A program made the translations under genes and the position numbers. DNA of 64,000 bases from JAOADN01 sp049323795 (GTDB taxonomy: Bacteria > Pseudomonadota > Alphaproteobacteria > Rhodobacterales > Rhodobacteraceae), in assembly GCA_049323795.1 (NCBI GenBank), contig JBMOOH010000037.1, forward strand, positions 1 through 64,000, read 5' to 3'. Positions 50,619 through 59,956 of the stretch are shown here, in pieces; positions within the stretch are counted from its first letter, which is position 1, and the number at the start of each line of letters is the position of its first letter. Under the pieces are notes generated by a model. That model did not search any database. It was not told where the DNA came from and was given only the letters and a program-made list of their open reading frames with translations.

Positions 50619-52079
50619 TTACCCGGCGACCTGCCGCCCGATCCGCAGCACCTCCTCCACCAAGAGGTCGAGGTCCGACACCCGCGTCCGGTGGTTCGTG
50701 ATCGCCACCCGCAGGCAATGCTGCCCGCCGATGGTGGTATCGGTCGGAACCGCCGTACCCGCTTCCTGTATCCGCAGCATGATCTCGGTGTTGATCCGCC
50801 GCAGGTCGTCCTCGCCCAGCCCTTCCGGTGCGTAGCGGAAGCAGACGACGTTGATGACCTGCGGCGCCATCAGCGCCAGCAGCGGTTCGCCCCGCACGCG
50901 GTCCGCCAGATGCGCCGCCTGCGCGATGTTCTGGTCGATCAGCCGCCCGAACTTCGCCACGCCGTGGTGCTTCAGCGCCATCCAGACCTTCAGCGCCTGA
51001 AACCCGCGCGACAGGTCCATCCCGTAATCCGCCAGGAACTCGCCCGCCGCGAGGCCGCGCGCCTGTTCCTGCAGATACTCGCCATGCAGCGTGAAGGCCC
51101 CGAAATGCGCCCGCCGGTCCCTGACCAGCGCGCAGCCCGCGACGAAGGGCGCATGCAGCCACTTGTGCGGATCGAGCGCCAGCGAATCCGCCCGCCCCAG
51201 CCCCTTCACCAGCGCCCGCCCGCCGGGGGCAATCGCCAGCAGTGCACCGATGCAGCCATCGACGTGGTTCCAAAGCCCCTCGGCGGCGCAGAAATCCGCG
51301 ATCTCCTCCAGCGGGTCCACCGAGCCGGTGTTGACCGTCCCGGCCGAGGCGATGACGCAGGCGGGCTTCCACCCCGCCGCCCGGTCCTCGGCCACGGCGC
51401 GGGCCAGCGCCCCCATGTCCATCCTGAGCCGGTCATCCACCGGAATGCGGCGCAGCGCGGTGTTGCCAAGGCCCAGAACCTCCATCGCCTTCTGGTGGCA
51501 GGAATGCATCTGCTCGGACCCGTAGAACCGCAGGGGCTGCGGCATCGCCCGCACGCCCCGTTCCCGCAGGTCGATTCCCGACATCACGTTCCGCGCGACG
51601 ACAAGGCCCACCATGTTGGCGACCGACCCGCCGCTGGTCAGCATCGCGCCCGCATCGGCGGGAAAGCCCATCATCTCCTTCAGCCAGCCCGTCACCTGCC
51701 GGTCGAGAGCGGCAGGTCCGGTATTGCCGCCGCCCAGGTTCGACCCGTCGATGGCCGCAAGGAAATCGCCAAGCGCCCCGGCGAAGTTCCCCGCCCCCAT
51801 GAACCACCCCCAGAAGCGCGGGTGGATGTTGCCCATGGGATAGGCGGCCGAGGTTTCGCGGTAGTCCTGATAGACCCGGTCCATCGGCGCACCCTCGACC
51901 GGCAGCGGCGCCCTCAGCCGGCTATGCACCGTCTCGGGCATGTCGCGCCAGGCGGCGCGGTCGCGTACGCCCGCGACATGGTCGATGGCGTCATCGACCA
52001 TCCTGTGCGCCACCGCCCGCAGCTCGGTCCAGTCTTCGGGGTCGAGCGTTTCCTCGACCGCGTGCCGCGCATCCCGCAT
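50619..52079 (-). CDS. Group II pyridoxal-dependent decarboxylase
   Basis: 486 residues, fold type I. The PLP lysine is in LALDPHKWLHAPF, preceded by the family blocks MLTSGGSVANMVGLVVAR and NHVDGCIGALLAIAP (Asp for the pyridine nitrogen). It resembles aromatic L-amino-acid decarboxylases and the large group of environmental homologues with unknown amino-acid substrates. Glutamate decarboxylase is less likely from the length and motif context. The ATG at 52079 fits the family. Convergent with the SbmA/BacA gene (stop-to-stop gap ten bases). Confidence 0.88.
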   Translation of the reverse strand: MRDARHAVEETLDPEDWTELRAVAHRMVDDAIDHVAGVRDRAAWRDMPETVHSRLRAPLPVEGAPMDRVYQDYRETSAAYPMGNIHPRFWGWFMGAGNFAGALGDFLAAIDGSNLGGGNTGPAALDRQVTGWLKEMMGFPADAGAMLTSGGSVANMVGLVVARNVMSGIDLRERGVRAMPQPLRFYGSEQMHSCHQKAMEVLGLGNTALRRIPVDDRLRMDMGALARAVAEDRAAGWKPACVIASAGTVNTGSVDPLEEIADFCAAEGLWNHVDGCIGALLAIAPGGRALVKGLGRADSLALDPHKWLHAPFVAGCALVRDRRAHFGAFTLHGEYLQEQARGLAAGEFLADYGMDLSRGFQALKVWMALKHHGVAKFGRLIDQNIAQAAHLADRVRGEPLLALMAPQVINVVCFRYAPEGLGEDDLRRINTEIMLRIQEAGTAVPTDTTIGGQHCLRVAITNHRTRVSDLDLLVEEVLRIGRQVAG

Positions 52080-52163
52080 GCCGACCCCCCTCTGCGCCCT
52101 GCTGGCGACAGGCCCAGCATCCGCCCGGGGATGCCGCAGGGTCAAGGCCGGCCTTCCCCGACC

Positions 52164-53069
52164 CTACTGCCGCTGCAGCTTCACCGGCTCGCTCCGCGCC
52201 AGCCGCAGGAAATGCGCCATGAAGGGCCGCGTCGCATCATCCTCGCGCGTCGCCGCGAACATCCGCTTCACAAGCCCCCTCTCCGTCACCGGCCGCGTCA
52301 CGTAGTCGGGGCGGTACTTCACCTCGCGCAGCACCCAGTCGGGCAGTACCGCCACCCCCCGCCCGGCCGCGACGAGCATCAGGATCACCGCCGTCAGCTC
52401 CACCTGCCGCACCGCCCGTGGCTCCACCTTCGCGGGCATCAGCACCTCCGAGAAGATATCGAGCCGCGTGCGGTCCACCGGATAGACGAGCAGCGTCTCG
52501 TCGCGGAAATCCTCCGCCGCGACGAACGCCTTCGCCGCCAGCGGATGGGTCGCCGCCGCGACGAACACCGGCGCGTAGTCGAAGAGCGGGTTGAACACGA
52601 CGCCCTCGAGCCGCTCCGGGTCGGACGACACCACGAGGTCCACCTCCTCGCGCATGAGCGCGGGCAGCGCCCCGAACGCGAGCCCCGGCCGGATGTCCAC
52701 GTCCACATCCGGCCAAGCGCGGCGGAACTGCTCGAGCACCGAGAAGAGCCAGTCGAAGCAGGCATGGCATTCGATCGCGATGTGGAGCCGCCCCGACCGC
52801 CCCGCCCGGAGCGACCGGAACTCCTCGGCCAGCGCGTCGATCTCGGGCAGCACCCGCTCGGCCACCTTCAGAAGCCGCTGCCCCGCCGCCGACAGCCGCA
52901 GCGGCTTCGATCGCCGCACGAAGAGCTCCACCCCCGCCTGATCCTCAATCCCCTTCACCTGGTGGGACAGGGCCGACTGGGTGATGTTGAGCACGTCTGC
53001 CGCCCGGGCGAGTCCCCCCGTCTCGTGGATCGCCCTGATCGTCCGCAGATGCCGCAACTCGATATGCAT
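52164..53069 (-). CDS. metR: LysR family regulator of methionine metabolism
   Basis: 301 residues. HTH with HETGGLARAADVLNITQSAL plus SHQVKGIEDQAGVELFVRRS, then an effector domain. It is the MetR type by its IELRHLRTIRAI start and by its divergent position next to metF, the classical MetR arrangement. Homocysteine is the coactivator in E. coli. The ATG at 53069 is chosen; 91 bases separate it from metF, so one operator region can serve both. Confidence 0.9.
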   Translation of the reverse strand: MHIELRHLRTIRAIHETGGLARAADVLNITQSALSHQVKGIEDQAGVELFVRRSKPLRLSAAGQRLLKVAERVLPEIDALAEEFRSLRAGRSGRLHIAIECHACFDWLFSVLEQFRRAWPDVDVDIRPGLAFGALPALMREEVDLVVSSDPERLEGVVFNPLFDYAPVFVAAATHPLAAKAFVAAEDFRDETLLVYPVDRTRLDIFSEVLMPAKVEPRAVRQVELTAVILMLVAAGRGVAVLPDWVLREVKYRPDYVTRPVTERGLVKRMFAATREDDATRPFMAHFLRLARSEPVKLQRQ

Positions 53070-53091
53070 GAGTCTGACCGCATATTGATCT

Positions 53092-53113
53092 TGAGAATTA
53101 TGAATTTGTCTCA
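53092..53113. promoter_or_regulatory. Candidate MetR-type operator between metR and metF
   Basis: TGAGA-N12-TCTCA in an AT-rich region of a GC-rich intergenic space, 47 bases before the metF start. The overall form (TGA...TCA) fits LysR-type sites, but it is not a clean match to the E. coli TGAA-N5-TTCA box. Confidence 0.4.
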
Positions 53114-53159
53114 CAGATCCCGGAGTGGCACAAGAACCCCGTCAGCCGGAGGATCCGCC

Positions 53160-54026
53160 ATGCCCGTTCCGCGTGTCTCGTTCGAGTTCTTCCCGCCCCA
53201 GACGCTCGACGCGTCCTTCCGGCTCTGGGAGACGGTACGCGAACTCGCGCCCCTGAAGCCCGAGTTCGTCTCGGTCACCTACGGCGCGGGCGGCACCACG
53301 CGGAAGCTCACGCACGAGGCCGTCTCGACCATCGGCGCGCGTTACGGGCTGAACGTCGCCGCGCATCTCACCTGCGTCGATGCGACGAAATCCGAAACCC
53401 TCGCCATCGCGGAGGCTTACGCCGGGGCCGGCGTGACAGAGATCGTGGCGCTCCGCGGCGATGCGCCGAAGGGTGCCGCGCGCTTCACGCCGCACCCGCT
53501 CGGCTTCGCCCACTCGGTCGAGCTGATCGAAGGGCTCGCCGCGACGGGCAAGTTCACCCTCCGCGTCGGCGCCTACCCCGAGCGCCACCCCGACGCCGCC
53601 GACGGCGCCGCCGACGTTGCCTGGCTCAAGCGCAAGTTCGGTGCCGGCGCCTCCTCGGCCATCACCCAGTTCTTCTTCGAGGCCGAAACCTTCCTCCGCT
53701 TCCGCGACGCCTGCGCGGATGCGGGTATCACGGCTCCGATCATCCCCGGCATCCTGCCGATCATCTCGTGGGACGGCGCCAAGCGCTTCGCGCAGCGCTG
53801 CGGCAGCCACGTCCCCCCGCGGCTGGAGGAAGCATTCCAGCTCGCCCGCCGCGACGGCCGCGAGGAGCTTCTCGCGCTCACCCACTGCACCGTCCTCTGC
53901 GACCGCCTTCTCTCGGAAGGCGTCGAGGATCTGCACTTCTACACCCTGAACCGCCCCGACCTGACGCGGAAAGTCTGCCACGCGCTCGGGGTCACGCAAC
54001 ACGTGGTGCTCGAAAAGGTCGCCTGA
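53160..54026 (+). CDS. metF: 5,10-methylenetetrahydrofolate reductase
   Basis: FAD-dependent TIM barrel of 288 residues: VSFEFFPPQTLDASFRLW at the start, SVTYGAGGTTRK, AHLTCVDATKSETLA, EIVALRGDAPKG and FFFEAETFLRFRDAC. Makes 5-methyl-THF for methionine synthesis. GGAGG lies just before the ATG at 53160. Divergent from metR. Confidence 0.95.
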   Translation: MPVPRVSFEFFPPQTLDASFRLWETVRELAPLKPEFVSVTYGAGGTTRKLTHEAVSTIGARYGLNVAAHLTCVDATKSETLAIAEAYAGAGVTEIVALRGDAPKGAARFTPHPLGFAHSVELIEGLAATGKFTLRVGAYPERHPDAADGAADVAWLKRKFGAGASSAITQFFFEAETFLRFRDACADAGITAPIIPGILPIISWDGAKRFAQRCGSHVPPRLEEAFQLARRDGREELLALTHCTVLCDRLLSEGVEDLHFYTLNRPDLTRKVCHALGVTQHVVLEKVA

Positions 54027-54218
54027 GGCGCGAACCGCGCCGCCTCCGGCATTACCCCGGTACCCCCGGAATACCCCCGGCGCAAGGCTCACGGCGCCAA
54101 GGGTCGCGCCGCCCCCGCCGCCCGTCTCCCTGTCGGGCGCGCGGGGGCGGCGGTCCGGCAGGAGTCAACCCGGCGAACCGGAGCACCCGGCCGGACTACC
54201 CCGTGCACGGCCCGCCGG

Positions 54219-56528
54219 TCACGACGGACCGGCCATCCCCGCCCCCGTCCGCCTCGCCGCCTCGATCCACTCCCAGACCCTGACCGGCGTGCAGGGCATG
54301 TCCACGTCCCTCACCCCGACCGGCCAGAGCGCGTCGAGGACCGCGTTCGAGATCGCGGCGAGCGCCCCGACCGTGCCCGCCTCGCCGCAGCCCTTCATGC
54401 CGAGGGGATTCGACGGGGTCGGGGTTGCCTCGGTCGTGAAGGCGATCCAGGGCAGGTCGTCGGCGCGCGGCATCGCATAGTCCATGAAGCTTGCCGCCAG
54501 AAGCTGGCCGGCGCGGTCGTAGACCCCGTTCTCGGTCAGCACCTGCCCCAGCCCCTGCGCGACCCCGCCGTGGATCTGCCCCTCGACCAGCATCGGGTGG
54601 ACGAGGGTCCCGAAGTCGTCCGTCACCGTGTAGCGGACGAGGCGGACCTGCCCGGTCGCGGGGTCCACCGCCACCTCGGCCACATGGGCGCCGTTCGGGA
54701 AGGACCGCTGCCTCAGCCTGGCGGACGCGCGGTGCCTGAGCAGATCCCCGCGCCCGGCGCGGCGGGCCCGGTCGGCGGCCTCGGCCAGGGTGAGGACAAG
54801 GTTCGATCCCGGCGCGCGGAACGCCCCGTCCGCGAACCCGACGACGTCCGCGTCCACCTCCATCGCATCCGCGACGAAGGGGGCGAAGGCCACCACCATC
54901 GCCTCGACCGCGGCCAGCGTCGCCGCCGACTGGACCGTCACCGACCGCGACCCCCCGGTCCCGCCCCCGGTCGGGATCCGGTCGCTGTCGCCCTGGACGA
55001 CGCGGATCCGGTCCGCCGGAATCCCCGTCAGGTCGGACAGGAACTGCGCATAGACCGTCTCGTGCCCCTGCCCGTTCGACTGCGTCCCGACGAGAAGCGA
55101 GAGGGTCCCGTCCACCTCGAACTCGATCGCCGCCGCCTCGTGCGCAGCGCCGAGGATTGACTCGATATAATAGCAGATGCCCAGGCCCCGGAGCTCGCCC
55201 GCCGCGGCCGAGGCCGCGCGGCGCGCCGCGAATCCGTCGGCATCCGCCTCGGCCCGGACGCGCGAAAGAACGCGGGGAAAGTCGCCCACGTCGTAGCTCG
55301 CCCCCGCCACGGTCCGGTAGGGAAAGCGCGTGACGAAGTTCCTGCGCCGGAGTTCCCAGGGGTCGGCGCCGAGCCGGCGCGCGGCCATGTCCATGACACG
55401 CTCGATCGTCAGGATCGCCTCGGGGCGTCCCGCGCCCCGGTAGGCATCGGTCTGCGTCGTGTTGGTGTAGATGCCCCGGACGGTCAGGGCGGCGGCTGGG
55501 ATGTCGTAGGGGCCGGTGAACACCTTCGAGAACAGCTCGGACTGGATGAGCTGGCCGAAGGGCGCGTTGTATGCGCCGAGATTCGACCTGACGCCCACCT
55601 TCCACGCGGTGATCCGGTGGTCGGCGTCGAACCCCATCTCGGCCTCGGCCACCAGATCGCGGCCGGCGCTGTCGGACAGCATCGCCTCGGTCCGCTCCGC
55701 CGCCCAGCGCACGGGCCGCCCGGTGACCCGCGCCGCCTGTGCAAGGACGATGTATTCCGGGTAGGCCGCGCCCTTGATCCCGAACCCCCCGCCCACGTCC
55801 GGCGTCGTGACCAGGATGTCGGCCTCGGGGAGGCCGAGCGCCAGCGCAAGCTCCTCCCGCTGCGCCCAGACCCCCTGGGCCGAGACGCAGAGGTGCAACC
55901 GTCCCCCGGACCAGTCCGCAAAGGCGGTCCGGGGCTCCATCGGATTGCCGAAGACCCGCTTCTGGTCCACGACCAGCCGGACGCGGTGCGCCGAGGCCGC
56001 GAGCGCCGCCTCGACGGCCGCAAGATCGCCGAGCGACCAGTCGAAGGCCAGATTGTCGGGCACCTCGTCATGGACGGCGGGACCGCCCGGGACGGCGTCG
56101 AGATGGGCCGCGCGCGCCGCATAGTCGACCCGGATCGCCTCGGCGGCATCCTTCGCCGCGTCAGGCGTCCCTGCCACGACGACCGCGACCGCCTCTCCGA
56201 CGAAGCGCACGCGCCCGCGGGCGAGGAAGGGCCGCTCGGTCCGGGCGCCCTGCCCCCCGCCCGGCAGGTCCACCAGTTCGGCCGTCATGCCGCGCGACAG
56301 GCCGGCCGCGTCGAGGTCGGCGCAGGTCAGCACGGCACGCACCCCCGGCATTGTCCGGGCCGCGCGCAGGTCGATCGCGCGGATGTCGGCATGGGCGTGG
56401 GGCGAGCGGAGGAACACCGCGTGAAGCGCCCCGGCGGGCGCGATGTCATCGACGTAGCGGCCCCGCCCGGTCAGGAATCTCGTGTCCTCGAAACGGCGGA
56501 CGGTCTGGCTTTTCCCGAACGGCTGCAT
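54219..56528 (-). CDS. Xanthine dehydrogenase family molybdopterin-binding subunit (CoxL-like, form II)
   Basis: 769 residues. The N-terminal half has RRFEDTRFLTGRGRYVDDI and RSPHAHADIRAID. Molybdopterin-contact blocks are DVGGGFGIKGAAYPEY (about 245-259), AYRGAGRPE (362-370) and GCGEAGTVGA (from about 713), whose Glu is the catalytic base. The AYRGAGR active-site loop is that of form II CO dehydrogenase-like enzymes, not the AYRCSFR loop of true (form I) CO dehydrogenase, so the substrate is probably another aldehyde or heterocycle. No medium (FAD) or small (2Fe-2S) subunit gene is adjacent, which is unusual. Confidence 0.92.
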   Translation of the reverse strand: MQPFGKSQTVRRFEDTRFLTGRGRYVDDIAPAGALHAVFLRSPHAHADIRAIDLRAARTMPGVRAVLTCADLDAAGLSRGMTAELVDLPGGGQGARTERPFLARGRVRFVGEAVAVVVAGTPDAAKDAAEAIRVDYAARAAHLDAVPGGPAVHDEVPDNLAFDWSLGDLAAVEAALAASAHRVRLVVDQKRVFGNPMEPRTAFADWSGGRLHLCVSAQGVWAQREELALALGLPEADILVTTPDVGGGFGIKGAAYPEYIVLAQAARVTGRPVRWAAERTEAMLSDSAGRDLVAEAEMGFDADHRITAWKVGVRSNLGAYNAPFGQLIQSELFSKVFTGPYDIPAAALTVRGIYTNTTQTDAYRGAGRPEAILTIERVMDMAARRLGADPWELRRRNFVTRFPYRTVAGASYDVGDFPRVLSRVRAEADADGFAARRAASAAAGELRGLGICYYIESILGAAHEAAAIEFEVDGTLSLLVGTQSNGQGHETVYAQFLSDLTGIPADRIRVVQGDSDRIPTGGGTGGSRSVTVQSAATLAAVEAMVVAFAPFVADAMEVDADVVGFADGAFRAPGSNLVLTLAEAADRARRAGRGDLLRHRASARLRQRSFPNGAHVAEVAVDPATGQVRLVRYTVTDDFGTLVHPMLVEGQIHGGVAQGLGQVLTENGVYDRAGQLLAASFMDYAMPRADDLPWIAFTTEATPTPSNPLGMKGCGEAGTVGALAAISNAVLDALWPVGVRDVDMPCTPVRVWEWIEAARRTGAGMAGPS

Positions 56529-56667
56529 CTGGAATTCCCGCGGACTGTCCGCGCAGACTAGCGGCGCAGAACCGGGTGTCGAGAGCGGGATCCGGCCGGC
56601 GGACAGCCCGCCCCCAAAGCCCGCCCCGGCGCGCGGGCGGCCGCCGGGGCCCGAGGGTGCGTCCCCG

Positions 56668-57813
56668 TCAGCCCCGCAGGCGCATCACCGTGGCGATCTG
56701 CAACTCGCCGAAGCCGTTGAAGCGGGTGTTCGTCACCGTCGAATAGGCGCCCATCCCGTAAACCATCACGTAGTCGCCTTCCGCGGTGTCGGCGGGCAGC
56801 CCGATCTCGCCCGGCAGCCGGTCCACCGAATCACAGGTGGGACCGAAGACGATGCGGGGCGTGCAGGCGCACGATCTCGGCTCGCCCTCGGGGTCGAGCA
56901 CCTCGATGCGGTCGATCATCCCGATGATCGGCATCTCGGCAAGGCTGCCGTAGACCCCGTCGTTCAGGAACACATGCGCCCCGTCGCGGATCGCCTTGAC
57001 CCGTGCGGCGGTGGCGAAGGCGTCGCCCACCATGCCGCGCCCCGGCTCGCAGACCAGCGCGGGACGGTCGGCGCCGAAGGCGTCGCCGGTCGCGCGGTCG
57101 ATGGTGGCGAAGATGTCCTCGAGCGCCAGCACGCCCGCGGCCGTCCGGTGCGACGGGAAACCGCCGCCGACGTTCAGCCGCGCGATCCTCACGCCCGCCT
57201 CGCGCGCGATCCGCGCGGCCGTGCCGATGAACTGCTCCCAGAGCGTCAGGTCGTTGACCTGCGTTCCGGGATGGAAGGTGATCGACGGCACGAAGCCGTG
57301 GCCCGCGACGGCCTTCAGGATCGACACCGCGTCTTCCGCGGTCGCGCCGAACTTGGCGCCGAAGTTGTAGGCCGAGCCCTTGACCGGCAGCTTGAAGCGC
57401 ACCGAGATCTCGGTCCCCTCGGCCGGCACCAGTTCAGCGAGCTTCTCAAGCTCGGAATGGCTGTCCACCGAATAGGATTTCACGCCCCGCCCGACCGCGA
57501 AGGCGATCTCGTGCCGGGCGCGCACGGGGTTGTTGTAGTGCAGCGCAGCCCCGGGGGCGAGGCGGCCGATCATGTCGATCTCGAAGGGCGAGGCGACGTC
57601 GAACCCGGTGACGCCGGCCGCGGCGAGGTTCTGGATGACCATCTCGTCGGGGTTCGACTTGACCGCGTAGGTCACCAGTCCGGGGAAGCCCGCGATGAAG
57701 CGCTTCGCGGTCGCCTGGAGCGCGGCCGGAGCGAAGAACAGGACCGGATGGTCCGGCTTTTGCGTACGGATCATTTCGCTGGGCGATGCCCAGATCGTCT
57801 TGGAAAGCCCCAT
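56668..57813 (-). CDS. Fold III PLP-dependent ornithine/lysine-type decarboxylase
   Basis: 381 residues of the eukaryotic-type ODC family. The PLP lysine is K52 in YAVKSNPDEMVI, the glycine loop is LNVGGGFPSHR, and the active-site cysteine block GPTCDSVDRLPGE lies at 324-336. Bacterial members decarboxylate ornithine and sometimes lysine, giving putrescine or cadaverine. Divergent from an AsnC-type regulator across 229 bases containing an inverted repeat. The short ATTGGCAAGAGGGAC leader contains an AGAGG ribosome site. Confidence 0.9.
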   Translation of the reverse strand: MGLSKTIWASPSEMIRTQKPDHPVLFFAPAALQATAKRFIAGFPGLVTYAVKSNPDEMVIQNLAAAGVTGFDVASPFEIDMIGRLAPGAALHYNNPVRARHEIAFAVGRGVKSYSVDSHSELEKLAELVPAEGTEISVRFKLPVKGSAYNFGAKFGATAEDAVSILKAVAGHGFVPSITFHPGTQVNDLTLWEQFIGTAARIAREAGVRIARLNVGGGFPSHRTAAGVLALEDIFATIDRATGDAFGADRPALVCEPGRGMVGDAFATAARVKAIRDGAHVFLNDGVYGSLAEMPIIGMIDRIEVLDPEGEPRSCACTPRIVFGPTCDSVDRLPGEIGLPADTAEGDYVMVYGMGAYSTVTNTRFNGFGELQIATVMRLRG

Positions 57814-57969
57814 CGGCGTGTCCCTCTTGCCAATGAAGCGCAGCCACCTCTTGCCCCGGCAGAACGGGTCGGGAGACGCTTACGCGTTTCTGCCAACCAG
57901 GCCAGGTGCGTATGAGCCGCCCTTTTCCTGTAGTGAAAAGTCTTCGCTATGTGGGACACAGTTTCACCG

Positions 57970-57989
57970 ATCAAAATAGTAGATTTGAT
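57970..57989. promoter_or_regulatory. Inverted repeat between the decarboxylase and asnC-type genes
   Basis: ATCAAA-N8-TTTGAT in a very AT-rich patch. It sits 157 bases before the decarboxylase and 54 bases before the Lrp/AsnC regulator. Lrp-type sites have this shape. A near-perfect TATAAT follows at 58002-58007 on the plus strand. Confidence 0.5.
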
Positions 57990-58042
57990 GCGATGTTTGG
58001 TTATAATGACGACCGAAGCCGTCAATCTGCACGTGCCGCCCC

Positions 58043-58474
58043 ATGGACGATCTGGACCGGTCCATCCTCGCCCTTCTGGGCGCCGACGCCCGCATATCGG
58101 TGGCGACGCTGGCGCGGCGACTGAAGGTTGCGCGGTCCACGATCCAGGCGCGGCTGGAGCGGCTGGAGACCTCGGGCATCATCGCGGGCTATACCGTGAA
58201 GCTCGGCGAAGCGGCCCGCCAGGGCCGCATCCGCGCAACCGTCCTTCTGATGATCGAGCCCCGCGCGCAGGCCAACGTCCTGTCCCGCCTGAAGTCGATC
58301 CCCGAGGTGGAACGTGTGCACACGACCTCGGGCCGGGTGGACCTCCTCCTCCAGGTCGCCGCGCCCTCCACGGCGGTCCTCGACCATGTCCTCGACCAGA
58401 TCGGCGAGATGACGGGGGTGAGGTCGTCCGAAAGCCTCATCCACCTCTCGACCAAGCTCGACCGGGCGGTGTGA
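58043..58474 (+). CDS. Lrp/AsnC family transcriptional regulator
   Basis: 143 residues. The N-terminal HTH is DDLDRSILALLGADARISVA plus TLARRLKVARSTIQARLERLE, and the RAM domain follows (VKLGEAARQGRIRATVLLMI, VERVHTTSGRVDLLLQVAA). It should form octamers and respond to an amino acid. The divergent decarboxylase gene makes local control of polyamine or lysine metabolism likely. Confidence 0.92.
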   Translation: MDDLDRSILALLGADARISVATLARRLKVARSTIQARLERLETSGIIAGYTVKLGEAARQGRIRATVLLMIEPRAQANVLSRLKSIPEVERVHTTSGRVDLLLQVAAPSTAVLDHVLDQIGEMTGVRSSESLIHLSTKLDRAV

Positions 58475-58619
58475 CCGCGTCCTTCGGCGGATTCCGGTCG
58501 ACCGGCGCCGGCGGACAACGGCGCTGTTGCTTTCCGCGGCGGCTGGCCCAGGCTCCTAAGAATTAACGGGGCGGCCAGGGCCGCCCGACTGCAAAGACCT
58601 TCAGCACAAGGGTGACTCC

Positions 58620-59381
58620 ATGACCTCCCCCCACCACGGCATACCCTGCTGGTACGAGCTCTCCACCTCCGACCCCGATGCCGCGCAGCATTTCTACACC
58701 GACCTCTTTGGCTGGACCTGGGCCGGCGCGGGCATGGCGGGCGTCGACTATCGCCTGGCCAGCATCGGCGACACGATGGTCGCCGGCATGATGAAGGGCG
58801 ACGCGGGCGGCCCGCCGCCGATGTGGACGATCTACTTCACAGCGGCCGACATCGGCGCGACCGTGGCGGCGATGGCAAAGGACGGCGCGACCGCCATCGT
58901 TCCGCCCACCGACATTCCGGGAACCGGCCGCTTCTCGATCCTTCTCGACCCGCAAGGCGCCTGTTTCGGCCTCCTGCAACCCCTGCCCGGCGGCACCGGC
59001 GGCGCCTTCGACCAGAAAGCGATGGGCCACGGCAACTGGCACGAGCTCGCGACGCGCGATCCCAAGGCCGCGTTCGCCTTCTACGGCCGCCACCTCGGCT
59101 GGACCGAAAGCCGCGCGATGGACATGGGACCGGACGGCACCTACCACATCTTCGCGCGCGGCGGGCAGGACCTCGGCGGCATGTTCGCGCTTCGCCCCGG
59201 CATGCCCGCGCCGTTCTGGCTGCCCTACTTCGGGGCCGACGGGGTGGACAAGGCCATTGGCCGCGTCGCCGCGTCCGGCGGCACGAACAAGATGGGTCCG
59301 CACGAGGTGCCGGGCGGCGCCTTCATCGCCGTCGCGACCGACCCGCAGGGCGCGACATTCGCCGTGGTGGGGCCGAAATGA
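58620..59381 (+). CDS. Two-module VOC protein (253 aa)
   Basis: Two VOC modules in one chain: residues 1-125 (HGIPCWYELSTSDPDAAQHF, FSILLDPQGACFGLLQP) and 135-253 (GHGNWHELATRDPKAAFAFY, FIAVATDPQGATFAVVGP). The CWYEL and NWHEL strands hold the usual metal-ligand position. It is like the glyoxalase/bleomycin-resistance proteins often paired with PhnB-type proteins, as here. The next gene start overlaps its stop (ATGA). Substrate unknown. Confidence 0.88.
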   Translation: MTSPHHGIPCWYELSTSDPDAAQHFYTDLFGWTWAGAGMAGVDYRLASIGDTMVAGMMKGDAGGPPPMWTIYFTAADIGATVAAMAKDGATAIVPPTDIPGTGRFSILLDPQGACFGLLQPLPGGTGGAFDQKAMGHGNWHELATRDPKAAFAFYGRHLGWTESRAMDMGPDGTYHIFARGGQDLGGMFALRPGMPAPFWLPYFGADGVDKAIGRVAASGGTNKMGPHEVPGGAFIAVATDPQGATFAVVGPK

Positions 59382-59878
59382 GTAGCCTGCAGAACCGCCT
59401 AGTCACCTGCCTCTGGTTCGACGGCAAGGCCCGCGCGGCGGCCGAGTTCTACGCCGCCACCTTTCCCGACAGCCGCGTGGGGCAGGCCGTGACGGCCCCG
59501 CTCGAGACGCCCGGCAACGCCGCAGGTGACGAGATGATGGTCGAATTCACCGTTCTCGGCCGGCCTTTTGTGGGCCTCAACGGGGGCGACATCTTCCAGC
59601 ACAACGAATCCGTGTCCTTCATCGTGCTGACCGACACGCAGGAAGAAACCGACCGCTACTGGGCTGCGATCACCGGCAACGGCGGGGCGGAATCGGCCTG
59701 CGGCTGGTGCAAGGACCGCTGGGGCATCTCCTGGCAGATCACCCCCCGCACGCTGCTCGCCGCCGTGTCCGACCCCGATCGCGCGGCGGCAAAACGCGCG
59801 ATGGAGGCGATGTTCAGGATGCGCAAGATCGACATCGCCGCCATCGAGGCGGCACGCGCGGGAAAGCCGCAGCCCTGA
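59378..59878 (+). CDS. PhnB-like VOC protein (3-demethylubiquinone methyltransferase-like fold)
   Basis: 166 residues. NRLVTCLWFDGKARAAAEFYA at the start, EFTVLGRPFVGLNGGDIFQHN in the middle and GGAESACGWCKDRWGISWQI (WCKDRWGISWQI) at the C-terminal half match the PhnB/3-dmu-9_3-mt group. The name methyltransferase is historical; no activity is established. It overlaps the two-module VOC gene by four bases, so both proteins are made together. Confidence 0.88.
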   Translation: MSSLQNRLVTCLWFDGKARAAAEFYAATFPDSRVGQAVTAPLETPGNAAGDEMMVEFTVLGRPFVGLNGGDIFQHNESVSFIVLTDTQEETDRYWAAITGNGGAESACGWCKDRWGISWQITPRTLLAAVSDPDRAAAKRAMEAMFRMRKIDIAAIEAARAGKPQP

Positions 59879-59956
59879 CCGCAGACGCCCCGCTTTCCCT
59901 CGGCCGCTCCAGCCGCTAATGAAGGCCCCGGATCACTCGCCGGGGGCCGCCTGACC

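Noticed and set aside
54219..56528. True aerobic CO dehydrogenase large subunit
   Set aside because: The active-site loop is AYRGAGR (form II), not the AYRCSFR loop of form I CO dehydrogenase, and no coxM/coxS neighbours exist.
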